Origin: Rhynchopus euleeides
Lineage: Eukaryota; Euglenozoa; Diplonemea; Diplonemida; Diplonemidae
Direction of reading: 5' to 3'
Assembly: GCA_963210315.1 (NCBI GenBank)
Contig: OY723287.1
Coordinates: 1,488,001 to 1,552,000 of the forward strand
DNA length: 64,000 nt
The position numbers and the translations under genes are program-made. Position 1 is the first letter of the stretch; every line of letters begins with the position of its first letter. Positions 39,880-50,085 of this stretch are shown here, one piece after another. The notes beneath the pieces were generated by a model. That model saw only the letters and a program-made list of their open reading frames with translations. It did not search any database and had not been told where the DNA came from.

Positions 39880-40800
39880 GCCCTGCCCCTCCCCTCCAGC
39901 CCACCAGACCCCGCTCGGTGCGACCTCCACAAGCCAACCCATCTGAAACGTGTTGCGTGCGGATTTGCTGCATGGGTGGGTGGGTGGGGTCACAGCAGAG
40001 CAAGCACTTCTTCAACACATCACACACACGCACGCTAACGCGTGCATGTGTGTGATGTGTGAAGAAGGCCACTTCTCTGTGATCACACTCTGAGCAGTGC
40101 AAATGGGGGGGGGGGGGGTGATGCGGACCTGGTTGTAATTTGCATGCATCAGGGTGTCAGCTCCACGCTTCAGAAGACACGTGGGGGGGGGAGGGAGGGA
40201 GGACGGGGCACTCCAGGGGGTTCACCGGATTTCGGCTTTTTTTGGTAGAACGCGCAAATCACCCGCTCGGGCGAGAAGTGTGTTAAGCCTAAAAAGGAGC
40301 TGTGGCAGCAATGTGGGCGTGTAGTCTGCATCATTTGCTTCTCTGCCTTATCAGTACATTCACCTTCCTTCTGCAGATTAACACCCCGGTTGCACAAACA
40401 AACACATTACGTACCGCCGGCTCCTTTTTCCAGATTTTTGACCCAGCTACGTCCAGACGAAATTGTCACAGTGTATGTTTGTGGTCATGATCCAATATAT
40501 TCCAAGCACCCCAATCTCCGATCGGATTGCTTGTGACCCAGGGGTTTGTCCAAATCTCCTGGTCCCGGAACCCGATACCCGCACCCTGGAGAGGGTGTGT
40601 CTTTGGGTTCGTGAAGCTATTTTCTGAAGCGATTTCAGAGTGAGCAGATCCATGTTAGAAAGTTCGCGGGTGCCGGTTTTCACACACCAGCAAGAAAGTT
40701 TGTCACAATGAAGATGATGGTTTGGCAGCTTTGCTCACACCAACCTTCATCAGGCAAATCACGTGAGGTTTGTTCACCCGGGTTTGGCGCGCACACAACG
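39880..40800. other. 3' flank and dispersed repeats
   Basis: 40470-40600 is the family 3'-flank block. 40700-40805 is the CACCAACCTTCATCAGGC dispersed repeat. A G-tract is at 40106-40118. 40015-40065 contains an imperfect hairpin (CTTCTTCAACACATCACACA vs TGTGTGATGTGTGAAGAAGG). No gene supported. Confidence 0.5.
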
Positions 40801-41649
40801 CCTTATTTTTTTGTCTGTTGGGTGGAGACACCTGGACTCTAAATAGTCACACCACGACAGGCCAGACCTTCGCATTGCTCTCCGCGAAGACTGCCACACA
40901 GCCGCGGGGCAGGTATGCAGCCTGTGGATGACCTCTACAGTACAGAGAAGACTGTAAGGGACGACAGCCCCGCCGAGGCGATACAGCGCCAGACGCGGCC
41001 CGAGTTTCTGGAGACCGACCGGGGAACTGGAACGTTTCAGGATAAGCGCCTCACAGAGGACTGATCCTCACCTGTGTGAACTGTGAACCCCCAGCGCTAA
41101 GATGCTGGTGCGGAGCGGGTGCCTCGACCTCTTTTCGGGTTCTTTATTTCTTTATTTCCTTTTGGATGCGTCCACCAAAGAAAACGTGGCCACCCACTCG
41201 CAGAGGCTCCCGAAAGCTCCAGCATCAGCTAGCGGTTCATAGTGTAGATCGGTGTCTCCAGAAGGGGATGTCCGGTCGCAGAAGAACAACGACGAAGACA
41301 ACCACACAGGCAGGCCGTTCGCTCGGGGCGAAGTTGGGCCCAACTTCGCCAAAAAAGTAAATCTTCAGATTTACTTCGTCCCAACTTCGCCCAACAACTT
41401 CGCCCAAGGGGACGAAGTTGGGATAAAAAAATTCTGGGCTCGGCCCCCACCCACCGAAGGGGGGGTGAGTGGTGAAAGAGCCCACGGGATCACGAGGCTC
41501 AGGGGATGGGGAATGCACGAGGAAGGAAGTGTCAGAAGGAGACCACAACGACCTTCCCCAAAGTACGATTGCTCCGCCCAGACCCCCCCTGTGGCGTATG
41601 TCTGGTGCCCAAGTCCTTTCAAGTTACATGAATCTGTCCATCCGCAATG
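40801..41649. other. region without supported gene; hairpin
   Basis: CGAAGTTGGGCCCAACTTCG (41330-41349) is a 20-bp palindrome, and related CCCAACTTCG / CGAAGTTGGG words recur to 41424. No ORF with a recognisable domain. Confidence 0.5.
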
Positions 41650-41710
41650 AACAGATGTTCACTACCGTGGCCTCCGGCGGCTGGGGGGCTCCGCCCCCCA
41701 GACCCCCCTG
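41650..41710 (+). repeat. dispersed repeat K, single unit
   Basis: Complete unit from GAACAGATGTTCACTACCGT to CAGACCCCCCTG. Confidence 0.75.
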
Positions 41711-41865
41711 GCAGCCGAACTGTGTGGCACAGCGGTCCCTGCCAATCTACGGGCGTTTCGCTCATAAGTGCTTCGCTCATGAGTGCCTCCGGAGGTACTA
41801 ACAGCCTTGCCAGAAGTGCAGCGATCTGCTCTCTCAAGGAAAGGTAGCCAATGTGTACCTCCCGA

Positions 41866-42010
41866 GGGGGCGCGAAGCGCCCCCGAGGGGCGCCTCCCTG
41901 TGGTTAAAAAAAATCTCAAAATCCCAAAAATCCCAAATAAAACTTCGTTCACCCCATACGGGATCTGTGGACGATAGCGAACGGCCTGCACACAGGCCGC
42001 AATAAAAAAT
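41866..42010 (+). repeat. dispersed repeat with GCGAAGC hairpin, copy 1
   Basis: Starts with the hairpin GGGGGCGCGAAGCGCCCCC (41866-41884), followed by GGGGCGCC, AAAATCCC-type words, AATAAAACTT and CTGTGGACGATAGCGAACGG. The post-hairpin part recurs at 62276-62400, where the hairpin is lost. Confidence 0.55.
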
Positions 42011-42252
42011 GTGAAAGGACCAGAACATGCTTGGTGCTAAATGATATTGGCATTGGGTAGGGGTGCCAACGTTAGGGGTTTTGGTGAGACAAAAATTATT
42101 TAGAATTACACAAGGTGAATGCGAGACCCAGCCCACCAAAAATATGTTTTTTTGGGCATATTTGGGTCTGGTCGCAATTGGTCGCACCCCAGGAAATGCC
42201 ATTTTTTGGGTCAAAAAACGGCTTTTCACTTTTTTCACCTATTTTACCCGTT

Positions 42253-42530
42253 GTGGCCTTGTAACAAACGTTACAAATAGCGCAAATGTTACAAATGTTA
42301 CAAATCCGCCGTGGACTTGTAACAAATGTTACAAATGCCGCAAATGTTACAAATGTTACAAATCCGTCGTGGACTTGTAACATTTGTTACAAATGCCGCA
42401 AATGTTACAAATGTTACAAATCCGTCGTGGACTTGTAACATTTGTTACAAATGCCGCAAATGTTACAAATGTTACAAATCCGTCGTGGACTTGTAACAAA
42501 TGTTACAAATAGCGCAAATGTTACAAATGG
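42253..42530 (+). repeat. 58-bp minisatellite, ~5 units
   Basis: The unit starts at 42253, 42311, 42369, 42427 and 42485 (exact 58-bp period), each GTGG(A/C)CTTGTAAC followed by repeated ATGTTACAA words with internal dyad symmetry (TTGTAACATTTGTTACAA). Confidence 0.85.
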
Positions 42531-42901
42531 GGGTATGGAAATTTAGTCATTCTTAGTCACTTTTAGGCGATTTACGCGCGGTTTTTCGGCTGGGGAAAAG
42601 AGAGTAAGATTTTCGAAAAAAATCGATTTTTTCGCAAAAAATCGCATTGTGTCGTAGTCGCGCGTAGTCACCCGTAGTCGCCAGGTCGAGGTTACCAGAT
42701 TCCATACCCCCCCGGGGTACTGAATTACCGATTTTTCGACACACGGTGGACTCCAGCGGCCCTAGCGGGAGTCTGGGAGCGGGAGTCTGAGCGGGTGTCA
42801 AAGACTCCCGCTAGCGGGAGTCCAGACTCCCGCTAGGGGGAGTCTGACTCCCCCTAGCGGGAGTCTTTTCACCTATTTTCATCCATTTTTCCCATGATAT
42901 A

Positions 42902-43199
42902 CCGTATACGTAAATATTATGGAACGGGCCCATTTTTGGCCGGTCCGTTCCATAATATTTACGTTCCAAAATATTTACAGGGCCAGTTGGGCCACTCGGT
43001 GGTGAGGACGGCTTGCATCAGGAATCGCGCGAAAAGTGCACGAGTAGGTCTCGTCAGGGACTCTGTACGCCGTCCGATCACCTGGTCCAAGTCCCCGAGT
43101 CGCAGAAAGCCCTGTAAATATTATGGAACGAAAAAAATCTGGAACGCCAACCCACCAGCGTTCCATAATATTTACGTTCCAAAATATTTACGTATACGG
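42902..43199. mobile_element. TA-inserting element F, copy 2
   Basis: 298 bp, same ends as 6975-7319 in inverted orientation. TA flanks at 42900-42901 and 43200-43201. The opposite palindrome arm has the uninterrupted sequence GTAACTATATCATGGG (50236-50251), i.e. the empty site with a single TA, which proves insertion with a 2-bp TA duplication. Confidence 0.9.
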
Positions 43200-43356
43200 T
43201 AGTTACAGTCTACTGGCGTGGGGGGTAAAATCATGGTGGAAGAGGGATGGGGAGGGGCTTGTTTTGCTTCTGTCAGTTTCCCCGGACTCTGGACTACCTA
43301 CCTATCCTCCTGGTAGCGGCTACACCTGCGGAGGTGAGCGGTTAGAATTTGAGGTG

Positions 43357-44275
43357 TCAAAGTGCGGCCATCGCCTGTCGTAGTTGTGTTACACCTTGGG
43401 CAAGACAAGCCATCCTGCAGGCCTCATCTTCTTCGTCAGAACTGTCATCCCCCTCCTGCTGTGCGCGTTGGTCAAGCGTGCTCAAAGTCGCCTCGGATGA
43501 CACGAATGGTGTGAAAGTCGCCCCCAGCGGGATTGGCATTTTGCACAAGCAGAGCGATAATTTGCGGTGTCCTTCGGGGAACCGGAACAGGAAGTAGGGC
43601 GCGCTGATGGGTTCAACGAAGTCCTGTGTGTTGCAGTGCACAAACCCCTTCTGCAGCTGTGTCAACTGTGTGCAAAGAACATACACAGCCAATCTATGAG
43701 CGTGTCGGGTGTGCAGACACGGACACAGGATGACTTCTCTATACCCGAGGATCCCGTCCTGCGACAGGTGCGCAACCTTCCAAGGCATGCCCGATGCGCG
43801 CCGCTTCTCTTCTGCCATCGCAAGATCTCTCTCGTAAGTTGCGGAGCTGGCGATTGTAACGGCATCTTTCTTGCGATGTCCGTTCTCTGCTTCTTCAAAT
43901 TCGTCGTTGTTCTGCAGAGGCACTGCATCTTCTGGAGCCCACCAATGATGGAGACTGTGTACGTAGGCATTGCGCGTTGATCCCTTTTCGGCATGCTCCA
44001 TCAACCAGTGAAATATATGCCCTGAGATCCGAGCACGCAAGAAGGGAATCCGGGCTGACTCATCCTTGCATCCCCAGAAGCGCCAGGGGATGTCTGCATA
44101 CCGGAAATGCATGAGGTCTGCAAGGGAGACAAAGAGGTAGCGGAACAAGCCCTTGTAGGTGGTGTCCTGTGACATGGCAAGCACGACCTTCCGGAACTGA
44201 GCACCTGTCCCATTCTGCGACACATTCAGTGCAAGGTTTGTACAGGTCTTGTCGAATATTTTTTTTGTTGTCTCA
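43357..44275 (-). pseudogene. unknown Cys/His-rich gene, 3' part, left arm
   Basis: Continuous frame from ETTKKIFDKTCTNLALNVSQ to a stop at 43357 (~305 codons). Residues include a Trp-rich block (PWRFWGCKDESARIPFLRAR, HIFHWLMEHAEKG), HSLHHWWAPEDAVP, a CPCLHTRHAHR cluster that could bind metal, and an acidic C-terminus (EGDDSSDEEDEACRM). The 5' part of the same gene is at 45473-45685, separated by hAT-L inserted after the codons for RVLD. Without the insert the reading frame is intact across the junction. Not matched to a known family; a DNA- or RNA-processing enzyme of the element is possible but unproven. Confidence 0.6.
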
Positions 44276-44347
44276 TCCAGTACCAGGGTATAAGATAGAC
44301 TTTTTTTCTGGCGCCGTTTTCCGGTTTTTCTGGTTTTGAAAATTTTT

Positions 44348-44370
44348 CGCGCGCGCCTTCGGCGCGCGCG
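44348..44370 (-). repeat. GC hairpin in hAT-L
   Basis: CGCGCGCGCCTTCGGCGCGCGCG; on the plus strand the loop reads C(TTCG)G. Position and neighbouring AT run parallel the hairpins at 1666 and 35501. Confidence 0.65.
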
Positions 44371-44516
44371 ACCCGCGCAAACCCTCCCAGAATCTGAGAG
44401 GGCCCGGTGCCTGCGCGCGTCCTGTCGTACTGAGGCTGCTTGGTGGGGCAGGCGCAGCAGCTGCTTTGAAAGTTTGGACTCTCGGCCAAAAAAGGTCTGG
44501 TGCAATGTTTTTACGC

Positions 44517-44580
44517 AGGGGGGGTCTGGGGGGCGGAGCCCCCCAGCCGCCGGAGGCCACGGTAGTGAACATCTGTTCCC
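44517..44580 (-). repeat. dispersed repeat K, single unit (inside hAT-L)
   Basis: Complete reverse-strand unit. Confidence 0.75.
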
Positions 44581-45472
44581 TACAGTCTGGATTCGCTTGT
44601 AAGTAGGAAGGCTTCGCTGTATCGCAGCCCGGCCAGCAGGAGATCACTGGTCCTTGAGGGTTCAACCTTCAGGGTGGAGGAGGACGGGGGAGCGACCACT
44701 CGTGATAGGTGTGCGTTGTGGGTGGAGTGGGTGCACGACAGAATGGCCAAAGGGTCCACGAGATCTCTGCACACATTCCGTTGTCGAGGAGATGGGCACC
44801 TAGCTGTGACGACAGGCAACAAACAAATCTCATCTGTTAGTTGCCCCCAATAGGCTTGGCGACCTTCAAGACTGCTTGAAAGTCGTTCGTGTTCTCGTCT
44901 CAGCCCTCCAGACAAGCAGATCTGTCTCGAGTTGGTGGGCTGTCGCCATGTATTCGATGGCACCGAGTGACGCTGCACAGAGGCAGACGACACGGTGAAC
45001 TCCAGCGGAGGTTACCCTACCTCCGCTGGAGTACACCGTGTGTCTCCCATGAGTCTCAACTAGCGGGAGTCTTAGCGTAAATTAGCTGGAAAATAGACTC
45101 CCGTATCCAGTACAGACTGCAGTCTTAGACTCCCTCTTAGACATGGTGGCTGGAGTCCACCATGTGTGCACCTTCAAAACAGAAGAGACCTGCATGACGA
45201 GGGCATCACCACCCACCGGGCCACCCGCTAGGTCCATTTTTTCTTCTCCGCTTCTCTGCCTTCTTTGGACTATTTGAGCTCTGTGCGGATCACGATGGGG
45301 TCACTTTCTATTTTTTTATGGCGTTTTTTCTGACTGTTTTACTGTCCCAAAGTCACAAAAAAAACGCCGAAAATGAGATCGACCTTTTTTTTTTTTTTCA
45401 GAAAACCGGGAACCGGGAAACCCTGGTTTTGAAAACCGGAAAACCAGACCTATCTTATCCCCTGTCCAGTAC

Positions 45473-45685
45473 CCTGATCAGCCGCATGGCGAGCCCCTTG
45501 CAGTCATGGAGTGCTGGGGTGACGTAGCGGGCATTGGGAAGCACACCTGCCAAGAGGGAGGGGTAGCCAGCCTCTTTCATCTCAGAGAGAGTCAGGTGCG
45601 GGTATCGATGCACCTGTTGATACCAGCGTTCTTCTGGGATGTCGCACAGTGAGCATCGGTGCCCTCGCCCCCCGCATCGCCTCAT
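45473..45685 (-). pseudogene. unknown Cys/His-rich gene, 5' part, left arm
   Basis: Starts MRRCGGRGHRCSLCDIPEER and contains possible metal ligands (C-x2-C, then spaced His) and TPALHDCKGLAMRLIRVLD before the insertion of hAT-L. Identical to 48280-48503 in the right arm. With its 3' part at 43357-44275 the uninterrupted gene would be about 379 codons. The upstream frame is open for ~25 codons through a palindromic CTCCCGCTAGCGGGAG, so the exact start is uncertain. Confidence 0.55.
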
Positions 45686-45950
45686 TGTTGCCCACTGCTG
45701 ATCTATACTCCCGCTAGCGGGAGTTGGACTCCCCCTAGTTGAGACTCCCGAAAAGGGTTAAACCCGGTAGTGGTACCCTACCCCCGCTGGAGTCCACCGT
45801 GCAAGGCCGGATCAGCCCACGGGTGGGTTTGAGGAAGAAATCTGGGGGGGCAAATTTTGCTGCGACTTCCGGTTTCACCCGGCCGAACTCCAGCATCTAT
45901 CCAGACCCACGGTGCCAAGCCGTTCGCCCGTGTCGCGATCATTCGCGGCT

Positions 45951-46331
45951 TCAGGCTGCCCCCGACGACACGTTTGTATCCTGCACCTTGCCATACTTCG
46001 CCTCCACCTTGTATATGACGGAGAGCGCCCTCCTTCCGCATCGTTGCGACTTCCCTGACAGCGAACTTATCCATGTCAGGGAAGACATGGCGATGATTGC
46101 GTTGGCCACCTGGGTGCTGTGCTGGTGGAGCTCCTTGCTCAACACCGTTGCTAGGAGCCTTCTAATGGATCCCAGTGTCAGCACACTGCCCCCTTTTTTA
46201 ACAGGGAAGGCCGTGCAAAAATCATGCACAATGTTCGTCGCCTCCGCAGCCTCGGGACTCTCTGCGCTCTTCTTCTTCTTAATCGACTTTGCCGCCGGCT
46301 TCGCTGCCGGCTTCGTTGTCGTCTTCCCCAT
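45951..46331 (-). CDS. histone H2B-like protein, left arm copy
   Basis: 126 codons, MGKTTTKPAAKPAAKSIKKK..., a Lys/Ala/Thr-rich tail of ~33 residues. It is followed by a segment that matches the second half of the H2B fold: TLGSIRRLLATVLSKELHQH then STQVANAIIAM, compare H2B T-x-x-E-I-Q-x-A-V-R-L-L-L-P-x-E-L-A-K-H-x-x-x-E-G-x-K-A-V. The first fold helix is missing or very diverged, and after ~residue 82 the frame may be shifted, since the +1 frame also reads plausibly (DKFAVREVATMRKEG). Exact mirror copy at 47634-48014. Could alternatively be an unrelated basic protein. Confidence 0.45.
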   Translation of the reverse strand: MGKTTTKPAAKPAAKSIKKKKSAESPEAAEATNIVHDFCTAFPVKKGGSVLTLGSIRRLLATVLSKELHQHSTQVANAIIAMSSLTWISSLSGKSQRCGRRALSVIYKVEAKYGKVQDTNVSSGAA

Positions 46332-46567
46332 TTTTGTGAATCAGGTCTGCGAGCTGGGATGGGTGGAAACGTCCGTTTCGTTTGGTGTGGCTGTACTTCA
46401 GTGACGAGTGCCACATTGCATAGGTATCATGGGAAAAATGAGTGAAAATAGGTGAAAAGACTCCCGCTAGGGGGAGTCAGACTCCCCCTAGCGGGAGTAT
46501 AGACTCCCGCTAGCGGGAGTTGGACTCCCCCTAGTTGAGACTCCCGAAAAGGGTTACCCTACCCCCG

Positions 46568-47378
46568 CTGGAGTCCACCGTGCATGTAAGTCATGGCCGT
46601 CTCCTGTGTTACAGAGTCCCGAACGCACGCGCCGTACGCGTACGCACGCCACCACTGGACAAGTCGGGCCCCCAACCCTGCCACTCTGCCACATCTCCCA
46701 CCCACCTTCACAGTTTACAGTCGTGAAGCTTCCGGGAAGGGCCTGTTCCCAAAGGGGAAGCTTGACATCAAACTCGCCGGGCCACACTTCAAGAAACCCG
46801 AGACCATCCTGAAGAGCAGGACGAAGGGGAAGGGCTCCACCACACCGCGCCGCACGGGGTCGTCACCGAATCGGCCCACTCGTCGGGTCGCCAAGTCGAT
46901 TTTCAATTCGATGCCGAAAGGCAGATATGCACTCCAGGATTCGGTAGTCGGGAGCCCCGACAAGTCGGTCTAGTCGGCGGCGACGAGTCGCCGATCACTG
47001 CGTCGTGAAAGGAATAGTTGTGGAGGGGAAGCTCAAGCCTTCGAGGCAGAGGTAGCCGTCACTTCTTGGCGGGAGAATGACTCGCCAGGTACGTTTTGCC
47101 GTTTAGCAATGGCAAGCCCGTGTGCAGTGCTTAGAATACACACCGAGATGAAAGTTGGCAGCGTCCGGAGGGACTGACAGCATTGCCAAGAGGGGCCTGA
47201 TGTGAGACTGAGGGAAACAGGGGGCACGGAACCTGGGCCCCGAACGAGTAGAATCCAACTGTGGACCGAGTCGTCAGAATGCATCCAAAGAGCCGGCGAC
47301 GAATGATCCCCACCTGGGGCCGGGAGTACAGGCGCGTGTAAGCTCGCCCTTGTGTCAGCAGAAGAGCACTTGTGTGAG
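46568..47378. other. central non-mirrored segment of the palindrome
   Basis: About 0.8 kb unique sequence between the arms. It begins with CGCTGGAGTCCACCGTGCAT, an end-like motif, so one arm end may be fused here. The only notable frame is 46593-46973 (+): its second half (KGLFPKGKLDIKLAGPHFKK, then a Lys/Arg/Ser/Pro-rich stretch) looks like a basic protein but is not recognised. Confidence 0.4.
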
Positions 47379-47633
47379 GGGTAGGGTAACCCTTTTCGGG
47401 AGTCTCAACTAGGGGGAGTCCAACTCCCGCTAGCGGGAGTATAGACTCCCGCTAGCGGGAGTCTATACTCCCGCTAGGGGGAGTCTGACTCCCCCTAGCG
47501 GGAGTCTTTTCACCTATTTTCACTCATTTTTCCCATGATACCTATGCAATGTGGCACTCGTCACTGAAGTACAGCCACACCAAACGAAACGGACGTTTCC
47601 ACCCATCCCAGCTCGCAGACCTGATTCACAAAA

Positions 47634-48014
47634 ATGGGGAAGACGACAACGAAGCCGGCAGCGAAGCCGGCGGCAAAGTCGATTAAGAAGAAGAAGAGCG
47701 CAGAGAGTCCCGAGGCTGCGGAGGCGACGAACATTGTGCATGATTTTTGCACGGCCTTCCCTGTTAAAAAAGGGGGCAGTGTGCTGACACTGGGATCCAT
47801 TAGAAGGCTCCTAGCAACGGTGTTGAGCAAGGAGCTCCACCAGCACAGCACCCAGGTGGCCAACGCAATCATCGCCATGTCTTCCCTGACATGGATAAGT
47901 TCGCTGTCAGGGAAGTCGCAACGATGCGGAAGGAGGGCGCTCTCCGTCATATACAAGGTGGAGGCGAAGTATGGCAAGGTGCAGGATACAAACGTGTCGT
48001 CGGGGGCAGCCTGA
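47634..48014 (+). CDS. histone H2B-like protein, right arm copy
   Basis: 126 residues identical to the left-arm copy (45951-46331) and reading outward in the opposite direction. Same basic tail and H2B-like L-x-K-E-L-x-x-H motif. The lack of divergence between the arms implies recent duplication or ongoing gene conversion. The antisense frame of 221 codons over the same interval is less protein-like. Confidence 0.45.
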   Translation: MGKTTTKPAAKPAAKSIKKKKSAESPEAAEATNIVHDFCTAFPVKKGGSVLTLGSIRRLLATVLSKELHQHSTQVANAIIAMSSLTWISSLSGKSQRCGRRALSVIYKVEAKYGKVQDTNVSSGAA

Positions 48015-48279
48015 AGCCGCGAATGATCGCGACACGGGCGAACGGCTTGGCACCGTGGGTCTGGATAGATGCTGGAGTTCGGCCGGGTGAAACCGGAAGT
48101 CGCAGCAAAATTTGCCCCCCCAGATTTCTTCCTCAAACCCACCCGTGGGCTGATCCGGCCTTGCACGGTGGACTCCAGCGGGGGTAGGGTACCACTACCG
48201 GGTTTAACCCTTTTCGGGAGTCTCAACTAGGGGGAGTCCAACTCCCGCTAGCGGGAGTATAGATCAGCAGTGGGCAACA

Positions 48280-48503
48280 ATGAGGCGATGCGGGGGGCGA
48301 GGGCACCGATGCTCACTGTGCGACATCCCAGAAGAACGCTGGTATCAACAGGTGCATCGATACCCGCACCTGACTCTCTCTGAGATGAAAGAGGCTGGCT
48401 ACCCCTCCCTCTTGGCAGGTGTGCTTCCCAATGCCCGCTACGTCACCCCAGCACTCCATGACTGCAAGGGGCTCGCCATGCGGCTGATCAGGGTACTGGA
48501 TGA
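48280..48503 (+). pseudogene. unknown Cys/His-rich gene, 5' part, right arm
   Basis: Same 74 codons as the left arm (MRRCGG... to RVLD), then interrupted by hAT-R three bases further on than the left-arm insertion. Confidence 0.55.
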
Positions 48504-49164
48504 CAGGGGTGGAGCTTGGGGGTTTTTTCGGGTCAGCTGACCTGATTTTCTGCAGGCCCTCACAAAAAATCAGGTCAGGGGTAAAAAGAAAAAAAAATAT
48601 AGATTTTCGGGAAACCGGAAAAGTTGGCTCCTCGCCTTGGGGCCTCAAGGTGACCAGGAGGCGTTTCGTGAGCAAAGTGACCCCAGCGACATGAGCACAG
48701 GCCTCAAACAGTCACAATAGAGGACAAATGAAGCTGCCCAACCCGTACCGTGCAACAGACGTTTACTACCGTGGCCTCCGGTGGCTGGGGGGCTCCGCCC
48801 CCCAGACCCCCCTGTGGCATGTGCCTGTCTTGTACCCAAGCCCTTTACATCAGGGAATCTCAGTATCCTCAGGAGGACGCAGCCAACTCACACAGAATCC
48901 GTACGCCCGCAAGTCACAGATGTTCACTACCGTGGCCTCCGGCGGCTGGGAGCTCCGCCTCCCAGACCCCCCCTACGGCATGTGTTTGTCTTGTAACCAA
49001 GTCCTTGCGCGTCCGGGGCTGCATATCGGTTCCGGTACCTCGCGGGAGGCTGGGCCCGAGCACTGATCTCTGAGACGAACCGGGGGGGAACCCATAAGAA
49101 AAAATTGGCTGACCCGATCTGACCCGATCCAGCCCGCAACCCCATATTTCAAGCTCCACCCCTG
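48504..49164. mobile_element. hAT-type insertion in the right arm (hAT-R)
   Basis: 661 bp with perfect 15-bp inverted ends CAGGGGTGGAGCTTG and a perfect 8-bp target duplication CTGGATGA (48496-48503 and 49165-49172). It contains a repeat-K dimer and no ORF of note. Sequence and ends differ from hAT-L, so it is an independent insertion. Confidence 0.9.
48756..48973 (+). repeat. dispersed repeat K, dimer (inside hAT-R)
   Basis: Units at 48756-48812 and 48917-48973, 161 bp apart. The second has a shortened hairpin (GGGAGCTCCGCCTCCC). Confidence 0.75.
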
Positions 49165-49172
49165 CTGGATGA

Positions 49173-50085
49173 GACAACAAAAAAATATTCGACAAGACCT
49201 GTACAAACCTTGCACTGAATGTGTCGCAGCATGGGACAGGTGCTCAGTTCCGGAAGGTCGTGCTTGCCTGTCACAGGACACACCTACAAGGGCTTGTTCC
49301 GCTACCTCTTTGTCTCCCTTGCAGACCTCATGCATTTCCGGTATGCAGACATCCCCTGGCGCTTCTGGGGATGCAAGGATGAGTCAGCCCGGATTCCCTT
49401 CTTGCGTGCTCGGATCTCAGGGCATATATTTCACTGGTTGATGGAGCATGCCGAAAAGGGATCAACGCGCAATGCCTACGTACACAGTCTCCATCATTGG
49501 TGGGCTCCAGAAGATGCAGTGCCTCTGCAGAACAACGACGAATTTGAAGAAGCAGAGAACGGACATCGCAAGAAAGATGCCGTTACAATCGCCAGCTCCG
49601 CAACTTACGAGAGAGATCTTGCGATGGCAGAAGAGAAGCGGCGCGCATCGGGCATGCCTTGGAAGGTTGCGCACCTGTCGCAGGACGGGATCCTCGGGTA
49701 TAGAGAAGTCATCCTGTGTCCGTGTCTGCACACCCGACACGCTCATAGATTGGCTGTGTATGTTCTTTGCACACAGTTGACACAGCTGCAGAAGGGGTTT
49801 GTGCACTGCAACACACAGGACTTCGTTGAACCCATCAGCGCGCCCTACTTCCTGTTCCGGTTCCCCGAAGGACACCGCAAATTATCGCTCTGCTTGTGCA
49901 AAATGCCAATCCCGCTGGGGGCGACTTTCACACCATTCGTGTCATCCGAGGCGACTTTGAGCACGCTTGACCAACGCGCACAGCAGGAGGGGGATGACAG
50001 TTCTGACGAAGAAGATGAGGCCTGCAGGATGGCTTGTCTTGCCCAAGGTGTAACACAACTACGACAGGCGATGGCCGCACTTTGA
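49173..50085 (+). pseudogene. unknown Cys/His-rich gene, 3' part, right arm
   Basis: Mirrors 43357-44275 but has three single-base losses within the first ~100 bp: one A in the A-run near 49180, one A after CTTGCC near 49268, and one C near 49280. The frame is disturbed at the start and then restored; downstream of 49280 the 288-codon open frame is the same as in the left arm. This arm is therefore doubly broken (insertion plus indels). Confidence 0.65.

Larger units (their letters stand above)
44284..45464. mobile_element. hAT-type insertion in the left arm (hAT-L)
   Basis: 1181 bp with imperfect 15-bp ends CAGGGTATAAGATAG / CTATCTTATCCCCTG and a perfect 8-bp target duplication TCCAGTAC (44276-44283 and 45465-45472; GTACTGGA in gene orientation). 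It carries a GC hairpin (44348-44370), a repeat-K unit (44517-44580) and a stretch with CCTCCGCTGGAGTACACCGT resembling the palindrome ends (about 44990-45180). No transposase. Confidence 0.9.

Noticed and set aside
38332-39993. 553-codon minus-strand frame opposite propeller gene 2 (similar ones at 32121-33059 and 54957-55931)
   Set aside because: Codon-position shadow of the GC-rich plus-strand gene; composition is Ala/Pro/Arg/Ser-biased and no domain is visible.
42253-42530. CRISPR-like array
   Set aside because: The 58-bp units are continuous tandem repeats without unique spacers, in a eukaryotic context.
45739-46404. 221-codon plus-strand frame (mirror 47561-48226 minus)
   Set aside because: Antisense to the histone-like gene; the opposite frame has the more protein-like basic tail and helix pattern. 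Not fully excluded.
44284-49164. hAT-L and hAT-R as introns of the Cys/His-rich gene
   Set aside because: Both have inverted CAGGG-type ends and perfect 8-bp target duplications, and they lie at positions differing by 3 bp; neither has GT...AG borders at the junctions.
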